Shown: positions 45,143 through 53,840, counted from the stretch's first letter. The stretch is DNA of 64,000 nucleotides from Nocardia brasiliensis IFM 10847 (GCF_000710915.1 NZ_BAUA01000175.1:20114-84113), one strand, 5' to 3'. Translations and numbers: made by a program. The notes: generated by a model from the sequence alone, not told the origin.

Positions 45143-46903
45143 TCAGCGCTGTTCGCAGCGCGCGTCCCACGCGGCGGGCAGATCCTCCGACAGTGCGGGC
45201 GCGCCGAGAATCCCGTCGTCGAGCTCGAACGCGTCCAGCACTGCGGGCAGCTGGTCGGCGAGATCATCGATGGCCAGCCGGAGCTGTTTCCTCGTGGCCT
45301 CGACCGCGGCGATATCGAGCAGGCCGTGGGTGAGATACCACGTGGCCTGGTCCAGCAGGTGATGTAGCGCGAAAACATCGCGCACCGCGGCTATTTCAGG
45401 AAGCTCGGCATGGTCGTGGAGCAGTCGCAACGCCGCTTCGGTACAGTACGCCTCGGCGAGGTCGAGCGCCTCGGGAATGACCGCTAGTCGGTCGGCGAGA
45501 GCCGGTGACGCCAGATGCTGCTGTGCCTCTTGCGCGATCGTCAAAGTGCGTGCACTGAGCAGCCGCAGGCGGTCCTCGGCATCCTCGGGATCGTGCACCC
45601 GCACTACCGGGGGCAAAGTACCGGCCAGTTCCTTCGCCAGCACCCGACCGGCGACGGAACCCAGGACGTGGCAGTCGCCTTCGCCGGTGATGGCGGCGTG
45701 ACAGACGCCGAGGTAGTCGGCGACGCGATTGGCACTGAACATGCCCTGCGCGCCCATCTTGATGCGACAGTGGGTGACCGTCTCCAAGGCATGCAACTGG
45801 ATGAAGTGCTTGGCCAGCATGACCGACACCACCGTGTCGCGATCGGTGAGATCGCTACCGGCAAGGGAGGTCTTGATCGCGTTGCCGTAGACGGTCCGGG
45901 CGACGGTGCCGGCCAAATCGGTGAGCAGGGTGTCGCGCACGTGCGGAATATCGACCATCAACGGGTTGTCGACCGGCGTCAAGGGCACTACTCGTTTAGC
46001 GGCGTAACGGAGTGCGATGTACAGCGCCGCGCGTGCCGTGGCGTTCAGGCAGGACGACAGTGCCAACCGTCCGACCGTCAGCTGGCTGATCGCCGAAGCG
46101 AATGCCCGACGTCTGCTCGTCTGATCGCGCCAGGTCAGCACGCCTTGCTCATCGATGGTAGCCAGGTCATTGCTCAACCAGGCGCTGCGCTCGACTCGCA
46201 GGCCATCGAAACTGATGACCGAGTTGTCCATGATGACCAGTGGCTGATGGTCGAGCTGGGTGATCCGCACGCCCGCGCACGGCTCGCCGTTCGCGTCTCG
46301 TAGTCGCGCGGCGAACAGGTGTACGCCCTGATCGACACCTGCCGCGTCGATGAACCGCGCCCCGATGACGCAGACCCGGGCGACCGGAATGCCGACGCTG
46401 GGCATGAACTTTCGTGCGCGCGGGTTCGGGGTGTCGAGCACGAATCCGTCGTTGTCCCACCGTGCGGTGGTTTGCATGAAACCGATATTGGAGCCGCACC
46501 CGTACTCGGTCAGCAACATCACACCGATGCTCGACGCGTCGTCCAGGTCCCGCAGATACGGGGCGGCGGAATCGGAATCGGTCAGGGTGGCCAGGCTGCC
46601 CGACGCCAGGTTGTAATGGCCGGAGATCAGCGGAATCAAGTCGGTCGCCAGTACCGCGGACCAATCGAAAACCGCGAAGAGCTCGGGCAGGTCGGTGGCG
46701 ACGGCACGGGTGCTGCCGATCCCTTTGACCAGATCCCGGAGCTGATCGTAGGCGTTCTGGCGCCGCTGTTCCTGGCTCTGCCGCTCCGTGACGGCGAAGT
46801 CCGGGTTGCTCAGCACCTGCTGCAGTTGTCGATGGAACTCTCTGTCGCCGTGTCGAAGAAGACCCGCTAGCGATGTGCTCTCCCGGAGCATTTGCGTGAC
46901 CAT
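45143..46903 (-). CDS. Acyl-CoA oxidase-like flavoprotein
   Basis: A 586-residue distant member of the acyl-CoA oxidase/dehydrogenase superfamily. The FAD loop LLTEYGCGSNIGFMQTTARWD (130-150) is clear. The catalytic-base motif is ITGEGDCHVLG with Glu408. The usual ECGGxGY segment is replaced by CRIKMGAQGMFSANRV (379-394), so substrate binding probably differs. A long helical C-terminal part follows. The ATG has AGGAGGCGGTA upstream, an excellent site. Upstream of P450-like B on the same strand, it may form part of a biosynthetic or lipid-modifying set with the P450s. Confidence 0.8.
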   Translation of the reverse strand: MVTQMLRESTSLAGLLRHGDREFHRQLQQVLSNPDFAVTERQSQEQRRQNAYDQLRDLVKGIGSTRAVATDLPELFAVFDWSAVLATDLIPLISGHYNLASGSLATLTDSDSAAPYLRDLDDASSIGVMLLTEYGCGSNIGFMQTTARWDNDGFVLDTPNPRARKFMPSVGIPVARVCVIGARFIDAAGVDQGVHLFAARLRDANGEPCAGVRITQLDHQPLVIMDNSVISFDGLRVERSAWLSNDLATIDEQGVLTWRDQTSRRRAFASAISQLTVGRLALSSCLNATARAALYIALRYAAKRVVPLTPVDNPLMVDIPHVRDTLLTDLAGTVARTVYGNAIKTSLAGSDLTDRDTVVSVMLAKHFIQLHALETVTHCRIKMGAQGMFSANRVADYLGVCHAAITGEGDCHVLGSVAGRVLAKELAGTLPPVVRVHDPEDAEDRLRLLSARTLTIAQEAQQHLASPALADRLAVIPEALDLAEAYCTEAALRLLHDHAELPEIAAVRDVFALHHLLDQATWYLTHGLLDIAAVEATRKQLRLAIDDLADQLPAVLDAFELDDGILGAPALSEDLPAAWDARCEQR

Positions 46904-47686
46904 TACCGCCTCCTACTTCATCCGATCCCAGCGGTCGATCGTCCACCGTCGGGCATACCCGAGCCATCGCTGCCGAGCTCCGACGCTCCAGGGCCCGCGT
47001 TACCGCGCAGCTACGTGGATACCGCCGGAATCGGGAGGGGGAGCCGCAGTGATCGCCCGTCAAAGTTCAATGAGCCACATACCTTTTCGTAAAGTTGCGT
47101 TCACTTGATCAACGAATTCGCGTGTATCACTGCGTAATCGTTGTTCCGATCCGCACCGGCGGATCACGTGCTCGAAACGGTGCTGGCCGAATCGAATTCG
47201 CATGGCTATCAGTGTAGAACGCGCACTCGTGAGTTATCAACCGGGAGAACGCATTTGGGCGTATCCGTGTGATGCTGTATATAGGGTCGCCGAAATGGCC
47301 CCACTCGATCGAGCCGACGATCGCAACCCTGAAGCGTTGGACGTCATAGGATGTTGTCATCGACGGCGCAGAACTCGGTGCGGAGGTAGAATATTCAGCC
47401 GGGTGTGCTCGCCCGGCTTCGGATGCGGCCCGCCACGGCGGGCTGAATGGTCGGTGTCGTCTAGCCATCACCCACCTCTCCCAACAGATCCAGAGTACGA
47501 TTACCCGCCCCGGAAATGGGTGCGTTCTGGTCGAATGTGTCGCATTACCCGACAGTTGCGCAACGCTCGGACATGTCGACCGCGGCGACATTCGAGTCCG
47601 CCGCACGACTGCCACGGTCGGTAGATCGCGATCGGGTCCGGGCCGTCGGCGCTCGGCGAGTGCGAGCGGCCGCCGGGGCCTCAACG
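46904..47686. other. Long intergenic region without a clear gene
   Basis: About 780 bases of lower GC content than the rest. Open frames on both strands (up to 185 codons) show no domain, no ribosome-binding site and no coding-like third-position bias. It probably holds the promoter of the acyl-CoA oxidase-like gene. A TGTATATAGGG string at 47276-47286 could be a -10. It may be decayed sequence continuous with the pseudogenes that follow. Confidence 0.5.
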
Positions 47687-48010
47687 GTGTCGACGGTGCT
47701 CATCGTTTATGCCGCCGCGGCGGGGTCGGCCGCTCAAATCGTCGGGTTAACGGCACAAAGGCATGCGGGACAATCAATTACACGTTGGCGTCCAGCACAT
47801 CGACCGGGCACCGGACCCAGCCTGTTCGAGAACGCGGTGCTGGGCAGTGCGATCCACAACGTCCGCGTACTGCCCGGATCAGTCGGGTGCATCCAGCGCC
47901 ATACGGTCGGGTTGCGACTGCGTTTGCGCTGGTTGTCCGGCGTCGGCACGGCCCGCTCTGCGTGGGCCCGTGCGGCGATCTTCGGAGGCGCACTCACCGA
48001 TGGTGAATGT
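47687..48010 (+). pseudogene. Decayed flavodoxin gene
   Basis: Starting at GTG 47687 the translation reads VLIVYAAAAGSAAQIV and, further on, ENAVLGSAIHNVRVLPGSVGCIQRH. These align with VIYATAQGSTRDIA and DGVVLGSAVHNMALLPELESFVRNH of the intact flavodoxin at 58031. The matching stretch between them is in another frame (VQHIDRAPDPACSR against VEHAPELTR), and a later PALRGPVRR is in that same other frame. So at least two frameshifts have broken it. A 176-codon open frame covers part of it but is not a real gene. Confidence 0.65.
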
Positions 48011-48059
48011 CTACCGAAATATAATCGGCAGCAGGGTATTTCATAGTTTCGCTGATCTG

Positions 48060-48400
48060 CGCTGGCCACGGTTGGCGGGCGACCACGACGGGCAGTGGGT
48101 GTGTTGCACGAGGTAGTTACTGGCGGAGCCGAGAACCGGCCCGGTGAAACCGCCTCGGCCTCGACTGCCCACCACCACGACGAGCTGTGCTGATTTTCGA
48201 CCGATCGAGCAGTATCTCCGCCGGGCGCGCCGGGGGATACCTCAGGTGTGACGGTGACGTCCGGATACTTCTCCGACCACCTCGTGAAACGTGCGGCGAG
48301 GATGGCGTCTTCGGTTCATGTGGCCGCCGGATATCGACCGTTCGGGTATCCCAACGGTATGGACGGGTGCGCAGCCCGCACTGGTGGCGTTGGTCCTCGA
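48060..48400 (-). pseudogene. Decayed universal stress protein gene (C-terminal half)
   Basis: On the minus strand, reading from 48400 downwards, IEDQRHQCGLRTRP, then ILAARFTRWSEKYPDV, then AQLVVVVGSRGRGGFTG and PVLGSASNYLVQHTHCP align in order with the second Usp domain at 53230-53655 (EEASQRKVGL, AILAESLAGYAERYPDV, AQLVVVGSHGRGGF). The blocks lie in different frames, with single-base losses near 48185 and 48090. The first Usp domain is missing. It converges on the decayed flavodoxin. Confidence 0.7.
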
Positions 48401-48449
48401 TCGACGAGCCGAAAGTGCCTCCCCCTGGCGAACCCAGTGGATTCGGACC

Positions 48450-48462
48450 GAGGCCTTTCGGC
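48450..48462. promoter_or_regulatory. Weak DosR-like site before pfkB
   Basis: GAGGCCTTTCGGC, 64 bases before the pfkB start, resembles the GGGACYTTCGGC form of the shared site found before other units in this block. A second variant, GGCACTTTCGGC, lies on the minus strand at 48408-48419. Confidence 0.35.
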
Positions 48463-48525
48463 ACTGTGCTCATCGCGCTCGGGCGCGAGACGCTGGGTAG
48501 GCCGACCCCGTGCCCAGGAGGACTG

Positions 48526-49515
48526 ATGCCGACGTCGCTGCCGATTCTCACGGTGACCTTGAACCCCGCTGTGGACATCAGTTTCGAGGTGGATCGGTTG
48601 CGTGACGAAGGAAAGAATCGCGTCGCGGTGCGGTCTGTGCAGGCCGGCGGCGGTGGCTTGAATGTCGCGCGCTGTGTCAGCAGGCTGGGTGGCTCCGCGT
48701 TCGCGTGGCACACCTTCGGCCGGGAGGTGGGGCTGCGGTTGAACCGCTTGCTCGACGAGGAGGGGCTCGCGCACGGCGGTATCGAGATCGGTTCCGATAC
48801 GAGAGAAGCTGTCGTCGTCGCGGAGACTGAAGTGTGGCACAGCTATCATCTGGTGCCGCCGGGCGTGGCGTTGTCCGCGGTCGAGCAACGCCGTTGCCTG
48901 GACGCGATCATCACCACGGCGCACAAGTTCCCCTACCTGGTGCTGACCGGAAGCGTTCCGCCGGGTATGCCGGATGACTTCTGCGCTCGGATTGTGCACG
49001 GCGTCGACGCGTCCGTCACTCGGGTGGTGCTCGACATAGCGGGGGCGCAATTGCGAGAGGTGCTGGGGGAGAGCGCATTCGCTATTCGACTCGACCGCCG
49101 CGAGGCGGCGGGACTGCTCGGCCGGCCGATAACATCTTTCGAGGATGCGCAGGCGGCCAACGATCTGCTTCTGGATATCGCGGCCACCGGCAACGCGATT
49201 TCGACCGTGGCGGCATTGGGTGCTGTGTACTCGAACAGCGCTTCACACCATAGGATTTCCGCCCCGGTATCAGGGTCGCCGCGGCGCAGCGATGCTTGCG
49301 CGGGCGACAGTCTGGTCGCGGCGTTCACCTATCGACTCGCCGCGGGCGCGGACTGCCGGAACGCCTGCGAATACGGCGTCGCCGCAGCCGCGGCGACCGT
49401 ACTGCGGCCCGGTACCGAGGTCTTCGAAGTCGCCACGGTCGAAGCATTGGTCGCCGACGTGCGTACCGAACGGGTCGACCGGCAACGCACCGCAGCGGCG
49501 TACGAAGGTCCCTGA
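48526..49515 (+). CDS. pfkB: PfkB-family sugar kinase (1-phosphofructokinase/PfkB-like)
   Basis: A 329-residue ribokinase-fold kinase. The substrate motif GGGGLNVARCVSRLGG (41-56) and the ATP/catalytic motif ACAGDSLVAAF with base Asp261 are visible, though the first Gly of GAGD is Cys258. It probably phosphorylates fructose-6-phosphate or a tagatose/fructose phosphate. The M. tuberculosis homologue Rv2029c is a DosR-regulon gene. AGGAGGACTG precedes the ATG at 48526; the longer frame to 48187 is rejected. It is followed closely by the nitroreductase gene. Confidence 0.85.
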   Translation: MPTSLPILTVTLNPAVDISFEVDRLRDEGKNRVAVRSVQAGGGGLNVARCVSRLGGSAFAWHTFGREVGLRLNRLLDEEGLAHGGIEIGSDTREAVVVAETEVWHSYHLVPPGVALSAVEQRRCLDAIITTAHKFPYLVLTGSVPPGMPDDFCARIVHGVDASVTRVVLDIAGAQLREVLGESAFAIRLDRREAAGLLGRPITSFEDAQAANDLLLDIAATGNAISTVAALGAVYSNSASHHRISAPVSGSPRRSDACAGDSLVAAFTYRLAAGADCRNACEYGVAAAAATVLRPGTEVFEVATVEALVADVRTERVDRQRTAAAYEGP

Positions 49516-49531
49516 GTTCGAGGGCCTTTCG
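49504..49531. promoter_or_regulatory. Possible DosR-like half-sites before the nitroreductase gene
   Basis: CGAAGGTCCC at the end of pfkB and GGGCCTTTCG at 49522-49531 are two half-site-like elements 80-110 bases before the nitroreductase start. Degenerate against the better boxes in this region. Confidence 0.3.
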
Positions 49532-49612
49532 ATTCGGGCCGAGGCCATCGTGCCCTTATCCGGCACCCCGCGCCGGTGGGACGGTAGACGGAAACGACCT
49601 GGAGGTAACGAC

Positions 49613-50599
49613 ATGGACCACGGACTGCCCGACGACAACACCGTCAAGACAGCACTGGCGCTCGCGGTGCGGGCGCCGTCGGTGCACAACTCCCAACCGT
49701 GGCGCTGGCGGATCGGCAGCCGGTCGGTGCACCTGTATCTCGATCCTACGCGGGCACTGCCCGCCACCGATCCCGATCAACGGGACATGGTGATCAGTTG
49801 TGGTGCGGCACTGCATCATCTGCGGGTTGCCTTTGCGGCGCTGGGTTGGTCGGCGGTGGTGCATCGGCTGCCCAACCCGGCGGATCCGAATCACCTGGCC
49901 TCGATCGAGCTGCTGCGGCACCGGCCCATGCCGGCGGAAATCGAACTGAGCGCGGCCATTTCACATCGGCAGACCGATCGTCGGCATTACACGTCGTGGG
50001 AGATCCCACCCGGATATCTCGGACTTGCCGCGGAACGCGCGGCTGCGCTCGGTGCGGTGCTGCGCAAGGCAGGCGATCGCTCGCGAGAGCACCTGATCGC
50101 GGCTACGCGCGCGGCCGCGGTCCGGCACGCGATGGACTCCGAGTATCGATTCGAGCTGGCGAATTGGAGCGGTCGGCACAGCGCGGCAGACGGCGTGCCG
50201 GCTCGCAATACCCCTGCGCCGCGCAGCGAGGACGAGTTGCCCGCACGGACGTTTGTCGCCCCCCAGCTGAGCGACACCGCGCGCGAGCCGGATTTCGCGG
50301 AACTGCTGGTGGTCGGTACGTCCGGAGATGACCGGATGTCCCGCCTGCAGGCGGGGGAGGCGCTGAGCGCGGTGTTGCTGACCGCAACCAACGTCGGCCT
50401 GGCCACCTGCGTGCTCACCGAACCGCTCGAGATCGCCGAATTGCGCCACGATGTTCGGCGCGGTGTCCTCGACGACACTTCCTATCCGCAGGCGATCGTC
50501 CGCATCGGCTGGATTCCTACCAGCGCGGCACCACTGCCGATGACCCCGCGCCGAGCCGTCGAGGACGTTCTGGACCCATTCGACGCTCCCATCGGCTGA
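49613..50599 (+). CDS. Acg-family nitroreductase-fold protein
   Basis: A 328-residue protein of the Acg / putative NAD(P)H nitroreductase family. RAPSVHNSQPWRWRI near the N-terminus, DPDQRDMVISCGAALHHLRVA, SHRQTDRRHY and AGEALSAVLLTATNVGLATCVLTEPLE are its blocks. The M. tuberculosis members (Rv2032 Acg, Rv3127, Rv3131) are among the most strongly DosR-induced genes and bind FMN; the reaction is not established. GGAGGTAACGAC precedes the ATG. It probably shares a transcript with pfkB. Confidence 0.88.
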   Translation: MDHGLPDDNTVKTALALAVRAPSVHNSQPWRWRIGSRSVHLYLDPTRALPATDPDQRDMVISCGAALHHLRVAFAALGWSAVVHRLPNPADPNHLASIELLRHRPMPAEIELSAAISHRQTDRRHYTSWEIPPGYLGLAAERAAALGAVLRKAGDRSREHLIAATRAAAVRHAMDSEYRFELANWSGRHSAADGVPARNTPAPRSEDELPARTFVAPQLSDTAREPDFAELLVVGTSGDDRMSRLQAGEALSAVLLTATNVGLATCVLTEPLEIAELRHDVRRGVLDDTSYPQAIVRIGWIPTSAAPLPMTPRRAVEDVLDPFDAPIG

Positions 50600-50607
50600 A
50601 TGTCTTC

Positions 50608-50636
50608 CGATCCCCGGCTCCCGAGGCCGGGGATCG
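50608..50636 (+). terminator. Hairpin terminator after the nitroreductase
   Basis: 11-bp perfect arms CGATCCCCGGC (50608-50618) and complement (50626-50636), 7-base loop, nine bases after the stop. Confidence 0.8.
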
Positions 50637-50664
50637 TCATGCGCCGTGAGCGCTGAGATCCCAG

Positions 50665-50700
50665 CCCCAGGCCTTCGGCTCACGACTGCGCCGCCTGGGG
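50665..50700 (-). terminator. Hairpin after the GyrI-DUF302 gene
   Basis: CCCCAGGC (50665-50672) and GCCTGGGG (50693-50700) form an 8-bp stem with a 20-base loop, 36 bases beyond the stop of the minus-strand gene. Confidence 0.5.
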
Positions 50701-50711
50701 TATCTGGACCA

Positions 50712-50743
50712 GCTCGGCTCCTACCCCGCTCGGCTCCTACCCC
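50712..50743. repeat. 16-bp perfect tandem duplication at a gene end
   Basis: GCTCGGCTCCTACCCC occurs twice head to tail (50712-50727, 50728-50743). The stop codon of the minus-strand gene lies in the second unit. Confidence 0.8.
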
Positions 50744-51603
50744 GCCTTGTGCGCAACAGCGGTGAGCGCTGCAGCCAGACGTGACCTCGCGTCGTGCGCG
50801 ATCGCGCGCAGCCCTGGCTGGTTGTCCGCGCGCAGCAGCAGGTCGGGGTCCATTGCTTCGACGACAACGGTCCCGTCCTCGGCGCGCACCACCACGTTGC
50901 AGGGCAGCAGCTTTCCGACCTGGCGGTCTATCTCGAGCGCCTGGTGTGCGAGGTTCGGGTTGCACGCGCCGAGGATGAGATAGTCCTCCATGTCGGTGCC
51001 GAGTTTGGCGAGAAGTGTTGCACGGACGTCGATTTCGGTAAGCACGCCGAAACCCTGCGTGGCGAGTGCGTCGCGAACCATCGATACGGCCCGGGTGAAC
51101 GGCACCGAGACTCGCACGGTGAGTTCGGCGGGGGCGATGGGAAGGCGGATCTCGGTGAGCAGGTCGCGTGGGTCGAGTGCTTCGTCCGGCGCGACCAGAT
51201 ACACCTCGGTGGGCGGCCCGGCCTGCTGGTACGACGAGCCACGCAGCCACTCGTAGAGCGCGTTGTACGCGTCGCCGATCAGGTGGTAGGAACCGCGATG
51301 CGTGAGGCGCGCGAACATCTGAGGCTCGGTCTGGCGCAGCGTCATTTCCTCGTTGGCGCCGCCGACGGGATTCGGGGAAACCGGCAATCCGAAGTCGACC
51401 TCGGTCTCGGTGCCGGGCCGGAATTCCCCGATATAGGTGGTGGTCGGTGGTCCGATCGGGGTGAGACCATTGGCCGCGGCGAGCCCGTAGAGCGCGTCCA
51501 TTCCGCTGCCGATGTCTTCGCCGGCCTGGTCGGTGCGCACCGTGCGGCGCAGTTCGAGGACGGTGTACGGGGCCGAATGGTCGACCGAGATCTGATACGC
51601 CAT
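50737..51603 (-). CDS. GyrI-like effector-binding domain fused to DUF302
   Basis: A 288-residue two-domain protein. Residues 1-155 form a GyrI/AraC-effector (SOUL-like) ligand-binding fold (YTVLELRRTVRTDQAGEDIGSGMDALYGLAAANGL... GPPTTTYIGEF). Residues 160-288 are DUF302 (FTRAVSMVRDALATQGFGVLTEIDVRATL... ILGACNPNLAHQALEIDRQVGKLLPCNVVVRAEDG). No DNA-binding domain is present. DUF302 proteins are common in sulfur and stress regulons but have no settled function. GAGGAGCAGG precedes the ATG. A DosR-like box lies about 106 bases upstream, between this and the divergent Rv1733c-like gene. Confidence 0.82.
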   Translation of the reverse strand: MAYQISVDHSAPYTVLELRRTVRTDQAGEDIGSGMDALYGLAAANGLTPIGPPTTTYIGEFRPGTETEVDFGLPVSPNPVGGANEEMTLRQTEPQMFARLTHRGSYHLIGDAYNALYEWLRGSSYQQAGPPTEVYLVAPDEALDPRDLLTEIRLPIAPAELTVRVSVPFTRAVSMVRDALATQGFGVLTEIDVRATLLAKLGTDMEDYLILGACNPNLAHQALEIDRQVGKLLPCNVVVRAEDGTVVVEAMDPDLLLRADNQPGLRAIAHDARSRLAAALTAVAHKAG

Positions 51604-51708
51604 GACCTGCTCCTCGATGTTCGCCTGTCCGGCTGGGGAATTGGCGTGCGGTATCGACGCTAGGCAGCCGTCGGGTTGCGCGAATAGTGCCGAACCGACA
51701 TGCCCGAA

Positions 51709-51721
51709 GGGACTTTCGGCC
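51709..51721. promoter_or_regulatory. DosR-like box between divergent units
   Basis: GGGACTTTCGGCC lies 106 bases from the GyrI-DUF302 start and 130 from the Rv1733c-like start. It fits the GGGACYTTCGGC form shared with other sites here. Confidence 0.5.
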
Positions 51722-51770
51722 GCGCGTTGCCGAAGGGATCCGTAAGACGGGTATCTCGGCCGCTGACCAG

Positions 51771-51784
51771 GGGACCTTGTTCTC
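51771..51784. promoter_or_regulatory. Second DosR-like half-site before the Rv1733c-like gene
   Basis: GGGACCTTGTTCTC matches the palindromic core GGGACTWWAGTCCC at 10 of 14 positions, 67 bases before the gene start. Together with the box at 51709 it would make a two-site promoter. Confidence 0.4.
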
Positions 51785-51850
51785 TGCCAGCGTGCCGGTC
51801 CGCGCGGGATGCTGGAAGCCGACACAAGACCTGAGGCGAGGTGAACGGCG

Positions 51851-52447
51851 ATGTCCGAGCACACGATCATCCCGATCCACGCGTCGTGGATTCGACTGAT
51901 TCGCTGGTGGTCGACCCAACCGTGGAGTCCCAATCCCCTGCTGCGCGCATCGGATCGCTGTGCGGGTGCGGTACGGCTCATCGCGGCACTGGCTGTGCTG
52001 GTGGCGGTGCCGGTGGCGGGTGCGCTCGGCACGTCGGCCTACACCGAGAGTGCCGCACGGATCGACCTCGAGCGAGCCACGAAACACAGTGTCAGCGCGG
52101 TACTTACGGAGAACCCCACCAAGACCGCGGCGTACGAGTACCAGGCCCGCGTTCAGTGGATGGACGCAGAACATCCGGGTACTGCCGTCGTACCGGTGCC
52201 GCGCGGACGGCAATTCGGTGACCTGGTGACGATCTGGCTCGGCGCGGACGGTTCGCCGACCACCGAGCCACCGGAAGCCGTAGCCGCCGTCCTGACCGGG
52301 ATCGGTGTGGGTGTCGTCGTTCTCGTCGGCACCTGGCTGTGTGGGTGGTGCCTGGTTCGTGGCACCGAATGGGTGCTGAATCGGCACCGCAATGCCCGAT
52401 GGGCCGACGAGTGGCGGCAACTCAGCCGCCCGATAAGTAAGGACTGA
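51851..52447 (+). CDS. Rv1733c-like two-span membrane protein
   Basis: A 198-residue membrane protein. A short cytoplasmic start (WIRLIRWWSTQPWSPNPLLRASDR) leads to span 1 (about 41-63), an external region with TAAYEYQARVQWMD, then span 2 (about 146-168) and a basic end. This is the pattern of M. tuberculosis Rv1733c, a DosR-regulon antigen of unknown function. The ATG has GAGGTGAACGGCG upstream. It heads the run with SHOCT and usp. Confidence 0.8.
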   Translation: MSEHTIIPIHASWIRLIRWWSTQPWSPNPLLRASDRCAGAVRLIAALAVLVAVPVAGALGTSAYTESAARIDLERATKHSVSAVLTENPTKTAAYEYQARVQWMDAEHPGTAVVPVPRGRQFGDLVTIWLGADGSPTTEPPEAVAAVLTGIGVGVVVLVGTWLCGWCLVRGTEWVLNRHRNARWADEWRQLSRPISKD

Positions 52448-52451
52448 CAAG

Positions 52452-52739
52452 ATGATGTATTGGTATGGCGACGCTCCGCACTGGTGGATGTTCGCGCTCA
52501 TGATCGTGTTCGCATTACCGCTGTGGGTCGCCGTTGTCGTCGCGATCATGGCGCTCAGCCGGGGCGAGATCGCCTCGGAGCCGAAATCGCAAGGGCCCGT
52601 GCGGCTGGCGCCGGAGGCGTTGCTGGCCGAACGTTTCGCCAGCGGCGAGCTGGACGAGACGGAATATCTGCGCCGTCTGGCCGTGCTGCGCCCCGCCTCC
52701 GCTCAGAAACCGAGCGACTCGCACCACCGGCAGCACTGA
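52452..52739 (+). CDS. Small membrane protein with SHOCT domain
   Basis: A 95-residue protein with one span (about 13-36) and a C-terminal SHOCT motif (PEALLAERFASGELDETEYLRRLAVL), a short helical domain often found at protein ends and thought to aid oligomerisation. It starts four bases after the Rv1733c-like stop. Cotranscribed with that gene and usp. Confidence 0.8.
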   Translation: MMYWYGDAPHWWMFALMIVFALPLWVAVVVAIMALSRGEIASEPKSQGPVRLAPEALLAERFASGELDETEYLRRLAVLRPASAQKPSDSHHRQH

Positions 52740-52760
52740 AAACTCGAGAGGCTGGAATCC

Positions 52761-53660
52761 ATGACTACCGAAAACGTTTCGTCGGCAACACGATCCGATC
52801 AGATCATCGCCGCGGTCGACGGCTCGGCGAGCTCGTACCAGGCCGCCGCATGGGCGGCTGTCGAAGCGACGTTGCATCATCGTCGGCTCCATCTGGTGAC
52901 CTCGATGGCGATTCGAACCGGCTACGGGCCCGGTATGTCGTTGGGCGAAACCGACCTGGAATGGCTGCGCCGCGACGGCGAACGAATCCTGCACGAGGCC
53001 AAGCGCATCGCACGCACCGCCGCACCGGGTGAACAGCCCTCGATCACCACGGAGGTGTCGTTCGAACTGGTGATCCCGATGCTGATCGAACGGTCCGCGC
53101 ACGCGTCGATGCTGGTGGTCGGCAGCCGCGGCATGGGCGCGTTCCAGCGTGGGTTGCTCGGATCGGTCAGCACGGCAACAACCCATCACGCCCACTGCCC
53201 TGTCGCGGTGATCCACCAGATCTCGGCCATCGATGCGGTGTCGGCGACCCTGCCGGTGCTCGTCGGTGTGGACGGCACCGCCAACAGTGTGCCCGCCCTG
53301 GAGCTCGCGTTCGAGGAAGCGTCCCAGCGCAAGGTCGGTCTCACCGCTCTGCACGCCTGGAGCGACGTCAGCAGTCTGGACCTGCCGGTCGCGGGCTGGG
53401 ACGGCGCACAGGATTCGGCCGAGGCCATCCTCGCCGAGAGCCTCGCCGGCTACGCCGAGCGTTACCCCGATGTAGCCGTGCGCCGAATCGTCAAGGCAGA
53501 TCGTCCGGTTCGCTCATTGCTGGACGAGTCCGCCAACGCTCAACTGGTCGTGGTCGGCAGCCACGGTCGAGGCGGCTTCGCGAGCATGCTGCTCGGCTCG
53601 ACCAGTAACGCACTGCTGCATTCGGTCGAGGCCCCGATGATCGTCGTCCGCCAACGCTGA
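52761..53660 (+). CDS. Tandem universal stress protein (UspA)
   Basis: A 299-residue protein of two Usp domains. Each carries the ATP-binding loop: GSRGMGAFQRGLLGS at about 120-134, and GSHGRGGFASMLLGST in the second. The first residues after each beta-1 read AAVDGSASS and VGVDGTANS. Such tandem Usp proteins are prominent in the mycobacterial DosR regulon (Rv1996, Rv2005c, Rv2623) and bind ATP to slow growth. It ends the Rv1733c-like/SHOCT/usp operon with a 12-bp hairpin after it. Confidence 0.92.
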   Translation: MTTENVSSATRSDQIIAAVDGSASSYQAAAWAAVEATLHHRRLHLVTSMAIRTGYGPGMSLGETDLEWLRRDGERILHEAKRIARTAAPGEQPSITTEVSFELVIPMLIERSAHASMLVVGSRGMGAFQRGLLGSVSTATTHHAHCPVAVIHQISAIDAVSATLPVLVGVDGTANSVPALELAFEEASQRKVGLTALHAWSDVSSLDLPVAGWDGAQDSAEAILAESLAGYAERYPDVAVRRIVKADRPVRSLLDESANAQLVVVGSHGRGGFASMLLGSTSNALLHSVEAPMIVVRQR

Positions 53661-53675
53661 CACACCACCAGCGGA

Positions 53676-53708
53676 GATCGCCGGTCCGGTAGCGCGGGAC
53701 CGGCGATC
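53676..53708 (+). terminator. Hairpin terminator after usp
   Basis: 12-bp perfect arms GATCGCCGGTCC (53676-53687) and complement (53697-53708), 9-base loop, 16 bases after the usp stop. Confidence 0.8.
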
Positions 53709-53723
53709 CCGCGCGGACCAGTT

Positions 53724-53737
53724 GGGACCAAAGTCCT
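53724..53737. promoter_or_regulatory. DosR-like palindromic box before the serine hydrolase
   Basis: GGGACCAAAGTCCT matches the mycobacterial core GGGACTWWAGTCCC at 12 of 14 bases. It lies 104 bases before the gene and 16 after the usp terminator. Confidence 0.6.
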
Positions 53738-53840
53738 TCGAATACCCGCCGATGTGCTCCATCAGGCGAGTCGCCTTCTGTTGCAAGCTATTTCCTGAGC
53801 ATCGCGGAGTGGACGCTCCGACGAGGGACACGGAGGCGCT

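Noticed and set aside
47127..47684. A 185-codon minus-strand frame
   Set aside because: No recognisable family, low coding bias, and it runs through what appears to be decaying DNA.
47516..48046. A 176-codon open frame that looks like a small gene
   Set aside because: Only pieces of it match flavodoxin, and the rest of the match lies in other frames; treated as a pseudogene.
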